Origin: Atriophallophorus winterbourni
Lineage: Eukaryota; Platyhelminthes; Trematoda; Plagiorchiida; Microphallidae
Direction: 5' to 3'
Length of the DNA: 64,000 bases
NCBI GenBank assembly: GCA_013407085.1
Contig: JACCGJ010014166.1
Coordinates: forward strand, 111,212-175,211
Shown here: in pieces, positions 46,759 through 56,989 of the stretch
Layout: every line of letters starts with the position of its first letter
Position numbering within the stretch: the first letter of the stretch is position 1
Program-made: the position numbers and the translations under genes
The notes under the pieces: model-generated
Told to the model about the DNA's origin: nothing
What the model saw: the letters and a program-made list of their open reading frames with translations, nothing else
The model's database searches: none

Positions 46759-47049
46759 TTCTGGTTAGATTTTAGCGTTTCGGAATGGTATTTTACTTCA
46801 AACTATCCTGGGGTTGTAATAACCCTCGCGGCAATACGCCGTTCGATTAGTTGGGGCTTAGTTTAGTCCATTCATCTACTTATAAAGTAGCGAGTAGACG
46901 AGAACTTCGATTCGCAAATGCTAAACAAGTGTAAGCTTGAATGCCAATGTTGTATAGTGTTCGTACAACGAACCGCGGTGTTCAAACACAGAATAACATA
47001 GTGATTCGTGGTTAAGCAAGCAGGGCGCTTATGCATGACCAAAGTGATG

Positions 47050-47400
47050 TGTGATATTGAAGCGAATACTTGTAGCTCAGGGATTGGATGTTGTGTGTTC
47101 GCTGAGCTTGCATTGTAACAATAGGGCGTTTCGTCATCAATCTAGATGACATCGTCAGCTGAACTTCTTCCGAAGTGTTCGTAACCGTCGTGTTTTCTGA
47201 TTTTATACTCTGACCGTTCTGTTAATTTCCTCGTCTTGGTTGTCCTCGAGGTCACCCCGATTAATGTTCGGTTCCTCATTGTCACATACATGTCGTCCAA
47301 TTGAACGTGTTGATTCAATGAACGCGTTGTGGAGTGCCAAGCCTCGAGGAATTCCCGTATGTAGCGCGTGCGTCCCCTTGCAATGCCTCTGGTTCCATTC
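47050..47400 (-). mobile_element. Penelope end-repeat fragment
   Basis: The minus strand reads SSQLEWNQRHCKG, then HNAFIESTRSIGRHVCDNEE, the C-terminal block that ends Penelope GIY-YIG proteins, followed by a hammerhead. No RT is present, so this is a solo end repeat lying between two hammerhead repeats. Confidence 0.6.
47128..47158 (-). ncRNA. Penelope-type hammerhead core
   Basis: CTGACGA, a perfect 6-bp stem GTCATC/GATGAC and GAAAC in order, with one extra T after the core. The cleavage side (GCC) and helix I are unclear. Hammerheads in Penelope end repeats are known; this copy keeps more of the core than 39952. Confidence 0.5.
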
Positions 47401-47404
47401 TAGT

Positions 47405-47645
47405 TGACTTGATGTGTTGCTCGCATCCCGCGAAATTACACTCTACTACCGGTTTCTGGCTGTTTGCCGTCATCAGATGGAGAGAGTATGATTAGTTTCA
47501 GTGAGCCTTGAAACATTGGTAAAGTGGTAAAGAAGTCATGCTTGTATGCCACTGTTGTATAGGGTTCGTACAACGAACCGCGATGTTCAACCACAGAAAC
47601 ACATAGTGATTCGTGGTAACGTACGCAAGGCGCTTATAAATGACA
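47405..47645 (-). repeat. Uninterrupted hammerhead-bearing repeat
   Basis: Same family as 46230-47045 without the insertion; it supplies the empty target site TAAAGAAGT near 47520. The ribozyme is at 47441-47482. Confidence 0.65.
47441..47482 (-). ncRNA. Type I hammerhead ribozyme
   Basis: CTGATGA, helix II CGGC/GCCA (three pairs), GAAA, helix III AC-CG-GT, A17. Helix I CTCCAT/GTAGAG has one mismatch and one wobble. Confidence 0.65.
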
Positions 47646-49076
47646 AACATGACTTTAATCATCAACATATCTGTCTGGGTTGACACTTCTACCTTATTTG
47701 TCAATTGATTTCGCGCCAAACGGGATGCTTCAAGCCATCGCTACACTGGGCTCGTTTAATCGACATTGACGAATGCAATATCGCTCGATTGCAACTGACG
47801 TTGTCCATCATCTTATGTCGCTCTAACCATTCTCATGCAATCTTCCCGAAACCCGAAATATTAGGATTTGCTATTGTCGTCGTTCGTCATTTTGGCGATT
47901 CTTGCTAATGCCTAGCGTCGGAGTGTAGAGTTCCTCATATCATTTGGAAGCTCGTTATTAGCTTTTAATGCTAATACAATTTGAGTGAATTGAATATCGG
48001 GTCATGCGGTGTGCAAAGAATACCTGATACATTGCGACACTGAATTTGGTTTGGAAAAATATCAGAGTAAGTTGGGTCAAATAATGAAAGTATCTGGAGT
48101 AGAGTTTATTCATTTTCAGTCAGGGTCGTATACTGATGACCAGTTTGCCATGTTGAGCGATGTAATCAATACAAAGCCGCTTTATATTTATTTTTGGTTT
48201 ATTCTGCAGTACACCGTCTGCCAAAATGAGCGTGCCATTTCTAAAATATTTAGCTGCTCATTAGTGAAGTTCTTTTTTGAATTGTGGATTGCGCTATTAC
48301 CCCATAGATAGTCATGTAACAGTCTTTGGCAAAACGGAGTTTTTTTCGAATAGGGTGGAAACCACAATCGAAGTTTGGCGAGGATCTGTTCTGGGATTGT
48401 TTTTTGCTGTTGTAATTTAACGAATGATTTTTTTCACTCTTCGCAGTCGACATAATAATTAAGAGATAGATCATTGCGGTTGCACAATAAGACATTTCAA
48501 AGGGGTTAAAAATATTGTCAGTTAAAGTGGCTACGAAGGAAATCACGAATTACCAATGAGGACTCCTATTGAGAACTAAATGTTTAGAATTGAGCGCCTT
48601 GGAAACATTCCTCAAAGTTTAAATCAGTAAGCAAATGTAGAGCACAGATGACTGACAGCTGGTGTTGCTGTTATTGTTCGCCTCCTTCGGTCGATAGCAG
48701 TCATAGATGTACATCACAAACGCATTATCATATCATGCTCCGCATGTTTTAGAATGACTTAACAGTTCGAGTCGGAAGTGACAATCTCGCCTGCAGCGCT
48801 CACAGCGATAAGCAGTACTAAGTTGATCGGCGTCAGTTGCATGCCCGCGGCGTGATCTGATCTGATCAGCAGATAAGAGCTGTATCTGCTGTTCATCAGC
48901 TTGGACATGAGTTTTTACTCAGTGCCACCCAAAGTGAGTGTTCAAGAGTTGGTTCTTCCCAACTCTTACGGTCAATTCCGAAAAATTTCATATCTGTTTT
49001 GCAAACTGACAGCAATTTTATACAAATGTCAGCAGAATTTCGAATAATATTTTTGTAAATTTTACCAGTAAAAGTT
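47646..49076. other. No gene recognised; short repeat near 48735-48860
   Basis: AT-rich with incidental frames. The only recognisable part is the repeat shared with 33140-33250. The 5' untranslated part of the RTE element may begin within this stretch. Confidence 0.45.
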
Positions 49077-49268
49077 TTGAGGGTAACGAATATATATCAC
49101 TTTTTTTATGATTGGGTTGGAGTAAAATTGGTTGGGTTTCATATTTACGGTTATGATATTGCTCATTTAACTCCGCCATGGACGGTCCCAAGCCCGTCTG
49201 AGAAAGGAGGAGGGTTGGGCTTAGGGCTAGCAACCCTATCCCGTAAAAGCTACGTTGCTACGGAAACG

Positions 49269-50396
49269 ATGACAACAGATCTGAAAATTCTACTCAACAA
49301 TGGCTACAGGATTGACGCGAACCTTACAAAAGGTCCCATGACGGATGGAGATGAAAGCCGAAAGGAAGTTTCCACCCCGATGGCCGATCTCCTTGCGCCG
49401 AAAAGAACGATAAGACTTGGTTGCTGGAACGTTCGAACGTTGTATCAAGCTGGCAAGCTGGCTCAAGCCATACATGAGCTCAACAGGTATGATCTGAGTA
49501 TACTTGGAATGTCGGAGGTGAGATGGACCGGCTCTGGTCAGCGAAAGCTAGATAGCGGTGAGACTATTATCTGGTCAGGAAGGCAAGATAACCTCCATCA
49601 CGGTGGAGTCGCTCTGCTTGCAAGCAGAAAGACCAGCAGCACGATCATGCAATGGAAGTGTGTAAACGAGCGACTCCTATATGCCAGACTAAACTCGAGA
49701 TTTTGCAAACTCTCGATTGTGGTAGCGTACGCTCCAACAGAAGATGCAGTCCAAGAGGAGAAAGACAGGTTTTACGAAGCCATGCAATCAGTCTTGAGGG
49801 TCATCCCGAAGCACGACCTACTGGTGGTAATGGGAGATTTTAACGCTAGAACAGGAACTGTAAATACAGGCAGAGAGCGTACCATGGGAGTGCATGGTGT
49901 TGGCCAACAGAATGATAATGGGGAGAGGCTACTGGACTTCTGCGAAGAGAACGATCTTGTCGTTGGATGCACCCTATTCCCCCACAAAAACATCCATAAA
50001 ATAACCTGGTCTTCTCCGGACGGCAGAACAGAAAGTCAGATTGATCACATGATGATAAATGGTAAATGGAGGCGCTCGTTACAAGATGTGAGGGTTATGC
50101 GTGGTGCCGATATTGGTAGCGACCATTTTCTGGTCGTGGGAAAGATTTGTTTGAAACTGAGAAGGGCAAATATCGGAATTCAGCGCAGCCCACGGTTGAA
50201 TGTGAATAAGCTGAGTGATGAGGCCACGAGGAAAGCTTTTGGCAACATACTGAGAGAGGAAATCAACGCCCGACCCAAGGATTCAATGACAATTGATGTT
50301 TTCAACCGCACACTAAAGGCAGTCGGAGAAAAGTCCTCGGGTACAGACAGAGGGGCAAAGCTTCGTGGATCTCGCCGAAAACCTGGCAACTCATAG
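49269..50396 (+). pseudogene. RTE AP endonuclease domain
   Basis: Nicks target DNA to prime reverse transcription. Start ATG at 49269 (MTTDLKILL); the open frame extends upstream but that part lacks motifs. Motifs in order: LGCWNVRTLYQAGKLAQAI, MSEVRWTGSG, GGVALLASRK, VAYAPTEDA, VVMGDFNARTG, ITWSSPDGRTESQIDHMM and the terminal GSDHFLV. Catalytic Asn, Glu, Asp and His positions all look intact. The frame then shifts near 50350; the natural continuation WISPKTWQLIEERK is in the next frame. Confidence 0.85.
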
Positions 50397-50840
50397 AAGA
50401 GAGAAAATATATAAAGAAACACATGCTGAGCAAGAATCCGTCTATTGAAAGGAATGCAATCACTGAAAAGTATAGAATGAATGATAAAGAGGTTAAAAAA
50501 TAAGCGAGGAAGGACAAGAGACGGTATGTGGAAAACCTGACACAACAAGCAGAAGAGGCGTGCCGAATGAATGATTTGAGAACGTTATATCAGATTAATC
50601 GAAAGCTCTGCAATCGTAGTCAGGCAAGTAATCAACAAGTGAGGACCCAGGGTGGAGATGTGATAACTGATGCGAAAGAAGAGTTAGTCAGATGGCGAGA
50701 ACATTTCGAGCTCATTCTAAATCGCCCACCGCCTCAAACCAACGTCGATATACCTGAGGCAGCTACAGACCTTGACGTCAACACAGACCCCATCAGCCTC
50801 CAAGAGGTGCAATTTGCTATGCAGAGGTTGAAAATGGGAA
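50366..50840 (+). pseudogene. RTE linker region between EN and RT
   Basis: The frame continues WISPKTWQLIEERK, meets TAA at 50501, resumes RRYVENLTQQAEEACRM and runs to LKNGKAPGDDG, where one A is missing from a run at 50831-50834. This is typical of the linker before the RT fingers. Confidence 0.75.
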
Positions 50841-52314
50841 GGCACCAGGTGACGATGGAGTGTATGCCGAACTGCTCAAGGCGGAAACCGAAGAGACACC
50901 GAAAGTTTTGCGAGACCTTTTCCAGAACATCTGGGATACTGAGCAGATACCGGACGCCTGGCGTTCGGGTACTATAATCAAACTTCCGAAGAAAGGTGAC
51001 TTGAGCTACTGCACCAATTGGCGAGGTATTACGCTTCTATCAGTCACGAGCAAAGTATTCTGCCGAATCATTCTCCGACGTGTCTCCAATGCAGTTGATT
51101 CCATTTTACGACAAGAGCAAGCCGGGTTCAGGAAAGGAAAATCTTGCATTGACCAAATCTTTGTCCTCCGTCAGATCCTAAAGCAGACACATGAATGGAA
51201 TGCAGAGCTATGTGTGGCCTACATAGACTTTCAGAAGGCTTTCGATAGCGTTCACCGACCAGTGTTATGGAAAATCCTCCGTCATTACGGTATACCATCA
51301 AAGATAGCAAATCTGATAGAAGCCTTTTATGAAAAGTTTGAATGCCAAGTCGCTCACAATGGAATGCTCACTCAGAAGTTTGAGGTTCGTACGGGAGTGA
51401 GGCAAGGATGTATCCTCTCACCGATACTCTTCTCTCTAACAATAGACTGGATTTTGAGACAGGTGACCGATGGCAGGGCAGCAGGCATTCCATGGACCCC
51501 AGCGGGACCGCTAGAAGACCTGAACTATGCGGATGATGTTGCCCTCTTGGCATGCAAGATCAGTGACATCCAGAGCAAGAGCGATCGACTATCCGAAATT
51601 GGCAAGACGGTGGGTTTAGAAATTAACGCTGGCAAATCGGAGGTAATGCGGAAGAATGTTCTGGAGCAACCACCAGTGTTCGTGGACGGTCAACCGCTCA
51701 GTGAGGTTACAGATACAGTCTACCTTGGGAGCAAACTGACTGTAAACGGTGACTGTGAAGATGAGGTGAGGAGAAGGATCGGGAAGGCGAACCAAGCATT
51801 CTGCATGCTGAATCCCATTTGGAAATCCTCCGCTCTCAGCATTAACACGAAGATCAGACTCTTCAAGAGCAACGTTCTGAGTGTGTTGCTGTATGCATCG
51901 GAATGCTGGAAGACGACTACTGCCATTGAACGCAGAATGAACGTGTTTCAAACTAAGTGCTTGAGAAGGATTCTTCGAATTTTTTGGCCACACACCATTT
52001 CGAATGAAGAGCTCCTGAGAAAAACTGGTCGGGAGGCGGTATCTACCGTAGTCAAAAGACGACGGTGGAGATGGTTCGGGCATGTCTGCAGGATGGATCC
52101 CAGTTCGCATACGAAAGTAGCCATTCACTGGCGTCCGCAAGGTAAACGAAAAAGGGGACGGCCCAAGGAAACTTGGCGCAGAACGTTGAAACGCGAACTA
52201 CATGCACAAGGATTCACAATGCAGACGGCAACAGAAGCAGCGGCAGACCGGAACCACTGGCGTGACGTTGTCTTCGCCTCATGTGCCACCCGGCACGGAG
52301 AGAGGACTGAGTGA
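50836..52314 (+). pseudogene. RTE reverse transcriptase
   Basis: RT motifs in order: GKAPGDDGVYAELLK, NWRGITLLSVTSKVF, EQAGFRKGKSCIDQI, VAYIDFQKAFDSVHR, TGVRQGCILSPILFSL, LNYADDVALL and GLEINAGKSEVM. The C-terminal part has YLGSKLTVNGDCEDEVRRRI and a basic tail with RRRWRWFGHVCRMDP and RKRGRPKETWRRTLK. The YADD catalytic site is intact and no stop occurs in about 490 codons, so the copy is young. It lacks a start of its own because it is the second half of one ORF. Confidence 0.9.
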
Positions 52315-52330
52315 GTGAGTGAGTGATTGC

Positions 52331-54340
52331 TCATTTGGATAAAATGCACCATAGGATGACAATGTTGTAAATTGGTCTCTGTGGTTGTGAATAATTCACA
52401 TGATATGTTCGTTTGTAATTCTCTACCTAAATATGTGGGTGACACTATTTATTGGTATCTCTGAAGCAAACTTTGATTTGCTTTGCAACGAAAGTAATGC
52501 ATGCACTTCAAATTCGAAATATTGGTTATATATTGTTATTAAACAACTCTATATTTAATGGCGTAAACTCAAGGCTTGCTTTTAATCACAAAAATCGGCA
52601 TGCTACATTTGAAATCCTGTCTGCGGTGTGCATTCAGATGTCTCGTACCTTCATTTCTGGTGCAACAGAAGTTTGGAAACATGCATCAGCTTTATATGGC
52701 TTATTTTGAAGTGTTTCTAAATTCCGAGAACAAAGCCGAATTTTAATCATTTATCGAATATTTAGCTTTGAAGCAGTCATCACCATTTTTGTGATTCTCT
52801 ATGCGGGAACGTGTTTGCATGAAAATTGTAATGTTTGAATCGAATGAAAATAGGGTACTTAAGCATTAGATTTCCAATGAATTCCGATACGGACATCATA
52901 ATATCATTTTAAAGTCACTCCCACTTTTAAGCAAGACTTATTCGATTTTATCATCAACTTTCGAAATCGGATATAGAACCTGAGCAACTCCAATGGAAGA
53001 ATATTCTAAAAGATTATATGGAATAGTTCGACTCATATTATGACTGTACAAGTTTTAAAGACACATTGATTCTATCGGTTCTCTAACAGCCTGACAAAAG
53101 ATATTTTTAGAATATAGAGTGAAAATTCACGTATAAAACTAGCAAAAACTTTTGCGTTCTTCAATATAAAACAAAAAATATAAGTTTATAATCAATTCAC
53201 CTGATGCATTCCTTGCATAAATATTTAAAATAATAAAGATCGCATTATCAACGACTGACGGAAAATTCCGAGGCAAAAGGCCGTTGTGAAAATGATATTT
53301 TTATTCAATCAAGAACCATTTCCATGATGCTTTGGAGTGTTTTAACGTTTAAAATCAAATTGTTCAAATGGAACTACTGATGAGTAGATAAAATTGAAAA
53401 TAATCTTGCGTTAACCGGTTTGTTCAACGAGTTCAAGCATGGTCACCACATATATATATATATGAGCTGAAACCTTTTGATTGTGGGTATGTTACAGTTT
53501 CTGAGGTTTAAAAAAAATGAATTATTTTTTTTAAATTCATAGCTAGTCATACTACCCATGAAAGTTATCTTGTTCTTTGAGAAAATAACATGGGAAACGT
53601 TTTCATTCAAAATTCGTTACAGTGTAAATTATGAAAACTCATTGCAATTGATTGCTGATTCACTCACTTTAGCGACAATATTCAAATAGAGACTGCGACT
53701 GCATGTTTGAATAAAGAAAGCTGATTTTCAAAAATAAAAAGACATGCGTTAATAAATTCAATACAGAAAGAAGTTGCGCTATGATATCTCAAAATTCGAA
53801 AACAAACAACGAACGTTTTTGACGCATGCACACACTATGTCTGTGGTAGCCTTCTCTTTCGATGTTAACTCTGAACTTCACAAGCACATGATGTTGAACA
53901 TGATGATACAGTTTATTCGTGGGAGTTAAACTGTTTTTCCATGTGCACAGCGTTTGGAAGTTTTCGACATATCGGCATGCGTTTCCATGTCCCGGCGTAT
54001 ATATTTAGCAGCCGGGAGCTATATCCACGCTTTTTCATCTTGAAATTGACGCTTCACGTTGTGCGTCAAATATAGCGGACAAACGCAATTACACTCCGTC
54101 TCAAAAGATCAATTACGATAGCCTCAGATTGCATCTGAAAGCGAACATTTACTGCCGAAATGGCGTTTCTAGATTTAATTCCTTTAAAGTAAATGTGTTT
54201 ATAGTAGCTCTTTCGGAATACGACTGTTTACATTCTGTTTATATGACCTCGTTAGTCTACCTAATCCTTAGATAGCACCAGGCAAAGTGTGTAATTTTAG
54301 ATAACGCTTCGTGGACGGTCGTGAGATTAACACGAGCGAT
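52331..54340. other. No gene recognised
   Basis: Very AT-rich intronic sequence with a short (TA)n run near 53450. A possible 11-nt exon near 53200 was not accepted. Confidence 0.5.
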
Positions 54341-54369
54341 GCCATGTATAAATTATCCGTTTTTCAGCG

Positions 54370-54660
54370 TTCTCGATTCTCCATCAGGTTTGCAAGCTGT
54401 TTGCAATCGTCAGTCATGTTTTTGGGAGTAGGATCTGCAGGCATTGAAACAGTATAATACAATGAATAAACGATCACATTTCGGGATCACATTTCGAGAT
54501 GATCAATGTGATCAAGTTGTTGTATCATGCAGACACATCGGGTCTTTTGGATACGTGTACTTAACCTCATGAACGTCAAAAGATAATCCGTGTTTGCTTC
54601 AATTTTCATCACACACACCCCACTGCGGGCTTCGTGTAGTTTACACGCATTGAATGTTAA
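54370..54660 (-). repeat. Two decayed hammerhead repeats
   Basis: The minus strand near 54440-54385 keeps CTGACGA and GCAAACAGC but lacks GAAA. Near 54650-54600 only the GTGTAAACTACAC stem, a GAAG box and the tail GTGTGATGAAAATT remain. Confidence 0.4.
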
Positions 54661-55079
54661 AAAATTAACATTGTAGGTATGGTAAATAACGAATGAAATT
54701 GATAGCCAACGTCCATAAAAAGAACTTTTTAAACCTCATGTACACAAAAATGACACGTAGATTTTTTTCATGTAATGGAATAAAAAAGCCATGCATATAT
54801 GCTCTGTCATATCTCATTGTGCAAATCTTATTGAATGGTACACATTTTGTTCACCACTGACTTAAAGCCCATTAAAATCAATATCACTGTATCTGTATGA
54901 TAACATCCAATAAACAAGAGCCGCTTCTGTCAAGGATGAAATCAACACATCTAATTAAAGGTCAATGTAATTCAAAGATTTAATGGTCCAAAAACCAATA
55001 ATTTTCAGTAACCACAGATTAAAAATATAGAAAATGCATAAAAGCAACACAAATGTTTCATCAATATGCAAAGTCAGCA
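54661..55079. other. No gene recognised
   Basis: AT-rich sequence leading into the CR1 3' tail. Confidence 0.45.
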
Positions 55080-55990
55080 CGTGTATTCAGTTGCAATGTT
55101 GGATTTGGTAAACTTGTCGAGTTCAGGCTTGCAAATGTTCAGGTTTGTTGCGCAAATGATATGTGGAGGCAGGGAGTTCCATATCAAACAAACTCTGACA
55201 GCAAAGTAAAACCTTCGACAATTTGATCTGGAGTATGGAATAATTAACTTTTAGCCATGCGATCTGCTACCACGCGCTTCTTTTCGATGAAACAGGTGTT
55301 CAAGTGGGTGATCAACTGTATGCAGAATGTTGAACAGCAGGATCAAGTCACCCCCAAGACGACGGTACGAAAAGTCAAAGAGGTTTAGAGTTTCAACCCG
55401 CTCTTCGTATTGCCTGTTTTATAGTATGGTCACCATTTTGTAGCGCTGTGGTATATCCGTTGAAGAAAGGTCATGTTTTATTTTAACCTTGGGTACCATG
55501 CTTGAACAGCATACTACAATGTTGGTCTGATATAGGTGATAATTATACGTGAGAATATCTGATATGCGATACGATTAAAAATCCTTGTGAGCAATGCTAA
55601 GCTTTGGCAGGACTTTTTGTATACAACAAAACACTGACGTGAAGACTTCAAGTCACTGCTAATTCAAACGACCAGTTCTTCCTCTTCAGTAACTCATGAA
55701 ATTTGCTGAGATCCCAGAGAGTATGTGGATTCGAATTATTAACAGGAGTAACATTTTACATTTATGGATGTTGAATGGTAGGCAGTTCTGCAAAGACCAA
55801 TTATGAAGTACTTTTTTGTAGAATTTGGCAATCTTCTATGGTGCGTATGCTAGAACAGACGATTATGCTGCGTAAGATTTCGGGTATATCGTTTGCGTAC
55901 AGGAGGAAGAGTATTAGACCCAAGACTGGGCCTTGAGGTACGCCACTTGTAACTTCTACTGAGCTGGATAGTGCACCATCAAATAAAATG
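55080..55990 (-). mobile_element. CR1-like LINE fragment, RT palm and C-terminus
   Basis: Minus strand 55985-55840 reads VEVTSGVPQGPVLGLILFLL and YANDIPEI. The catalytic FADD region is disrupted. At 55410-55110 the tail reads YEERVETLNLFDFSYRRL, LFNILHTVDHPLEHLFHRKE and VCLIWNSLPPHIICATNLN. Same subfamily as 25985 and 29960. Confidence 0.7.
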
Positions 55991-56356
55991 TAACATCCGT
56001 TTGGAAATCTTTTAGCTACTTGGTCTTCAATAACAACGTAGAATGTGTAAACTGCCGTTCTAAGACGTATTTCGCACCAAACCGTTCAATCTTATGTTCC
56101 CCCAAAATGTAGATAGGATTAACCCATGGTCCATGTAACGGAAATACCGGCGAATGAGGATTTTTGGTCATTATTTACTTTTAGCCTTCGAATTTAAGAA
56201 CTTCTAATATATGAAGTTGTTTGTTTTAAATGAAAGAAAACGATTATTTTAATAGTGTTCCTTGTGTTATAATCCACGCAAGCAACGGCAGATCCTGTTA
56301 ATCTCGTGTGCGGTGAATCGGTCGAATTTTAATACGATTTCAGAATTCTTACTTAC

Positions 56357-56383
56357 CTTTGCCCATATGTGTTTTTGCGGAAA
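56357..56383 (-). CDS. Host gene exon 5, a 27-nt micro-exon
   Basis: Acceptor TTATATTTGCTTTCAG and donor GTAAGT. Phase 1 in and out; with one base from exon 4 it reads VSAKTHMGK. Skipping keeps the frame. Confidence 0.75.
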
Positions 56384-56989
56384 CTGAAAGCAAATATAAA
56401 ATATATGTGGTATTAGTTGGGCTGTTTCGAACTGATTTTTACGATGGTTATCATTTCAAATTTTGATATCCTTATCCGACTTCTGCGGTCACCTCATTAC
56501 CCTGTGGTATTTTAAGATTAGTGCTTTATCTCAAATAAAAATGTCTGAGTTCCAAGTTTTAGTTACGATAGCTCGAAGCTGTTCTAGTGATATGATCGCG
56601 TTAAAACTGGGCTACGAACGCATGAGTGTCTTGAAGTCTGTCGACAGATGATTGGTTATTATGACATAAACGATCGATTGTCTGGGCGCGCTTAATGTGT
56701 TAACAGTTGACTACCAGAATACATTTCACCCTGGTTTTGCCCTCTCGTGTTATTACTGGCTCAACGGGTTACGGGTTTGAGAATCCTCATCATTTTTGGA
56801 ATTAATACGTATCAAATGGCAACGGAAATACTGAACACAAATGTGGGTTTACCCAGTTCTATACACTTTTTTTGTCCAAAACATAGACAATCTTGTATTT
56901 GTTGGAAGACCACGTAAATAAGTACAATTATTCATTGTGTTAAACAAATCGATCTCTATTTCCAAATATCATTCGGCAAGGTAGGCCAA

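Larger units (their letters stand above)
46439..46921. repeat. Inverted, circularly permuted dimer of the 257-bp hammerhead repeat, with target-site duplication
   Basis: Copy A (46439-46690, ribozyme on minus) starts like the 26495 insert. Copy B (46691-46921, ribozyme on plus) is in opposite orientation, begins mid-unit at CGCGAAGAGTCCAGCGG and runs across the unit junction (CGGAATGGTA then CAAACTATCCTGG). The flanks are TAAACAAGT at 46430-46438 and 46922-46930. The empty homologous site near 47520 reads TAAAGAAGT once. Confidence 0.8.
46230..47045 (-). repeat. Hammerhead-bearing repeat interrupted by a second hammerhead insert
   Basis: Left part 46300-46438 and right part 46922-47045 match the uninterrupted copy at 47405-47645 (ACTCCACTACCGG, CTTGAAACA-TGG, GTTCGTACAACGAACCGCG, ACATAGTGATTCGTGGT). 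The break is the inserted dimer at 46439-46921. Confidence 0.7.
49077..52330 (+). mobile_element. RTE-clade LINE (SR2-like), nearly complete
   Basis: AP endonuclease and reverse transcriptase in one original ORF, now broken by two frameshifts (about 50350 and an A-run at 50831-50834) and one stop (TAA at 50501). All main motifs survive. The 3' end is a short tail of TGAG repeats (52307-52325) directly after the stop, as in RTE elements. The 5' boundary is unclear. The element lies in an intron of the host gene, in the opposite orientation. Confidence 0.85.

Noticed and set aside
47560..47610. tRNA-like arms around GGTTCGTACAACGAACC
   Set aside because: The stem is a simple hairpin and no cloverleaf can be drawn. 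It is part of the hammerhead repeat.
53205..53225. An 11-nt exon before GTGAATTG
   Set aside because: The donor is weak and its length would not fit the phase between exons 5 and 6.
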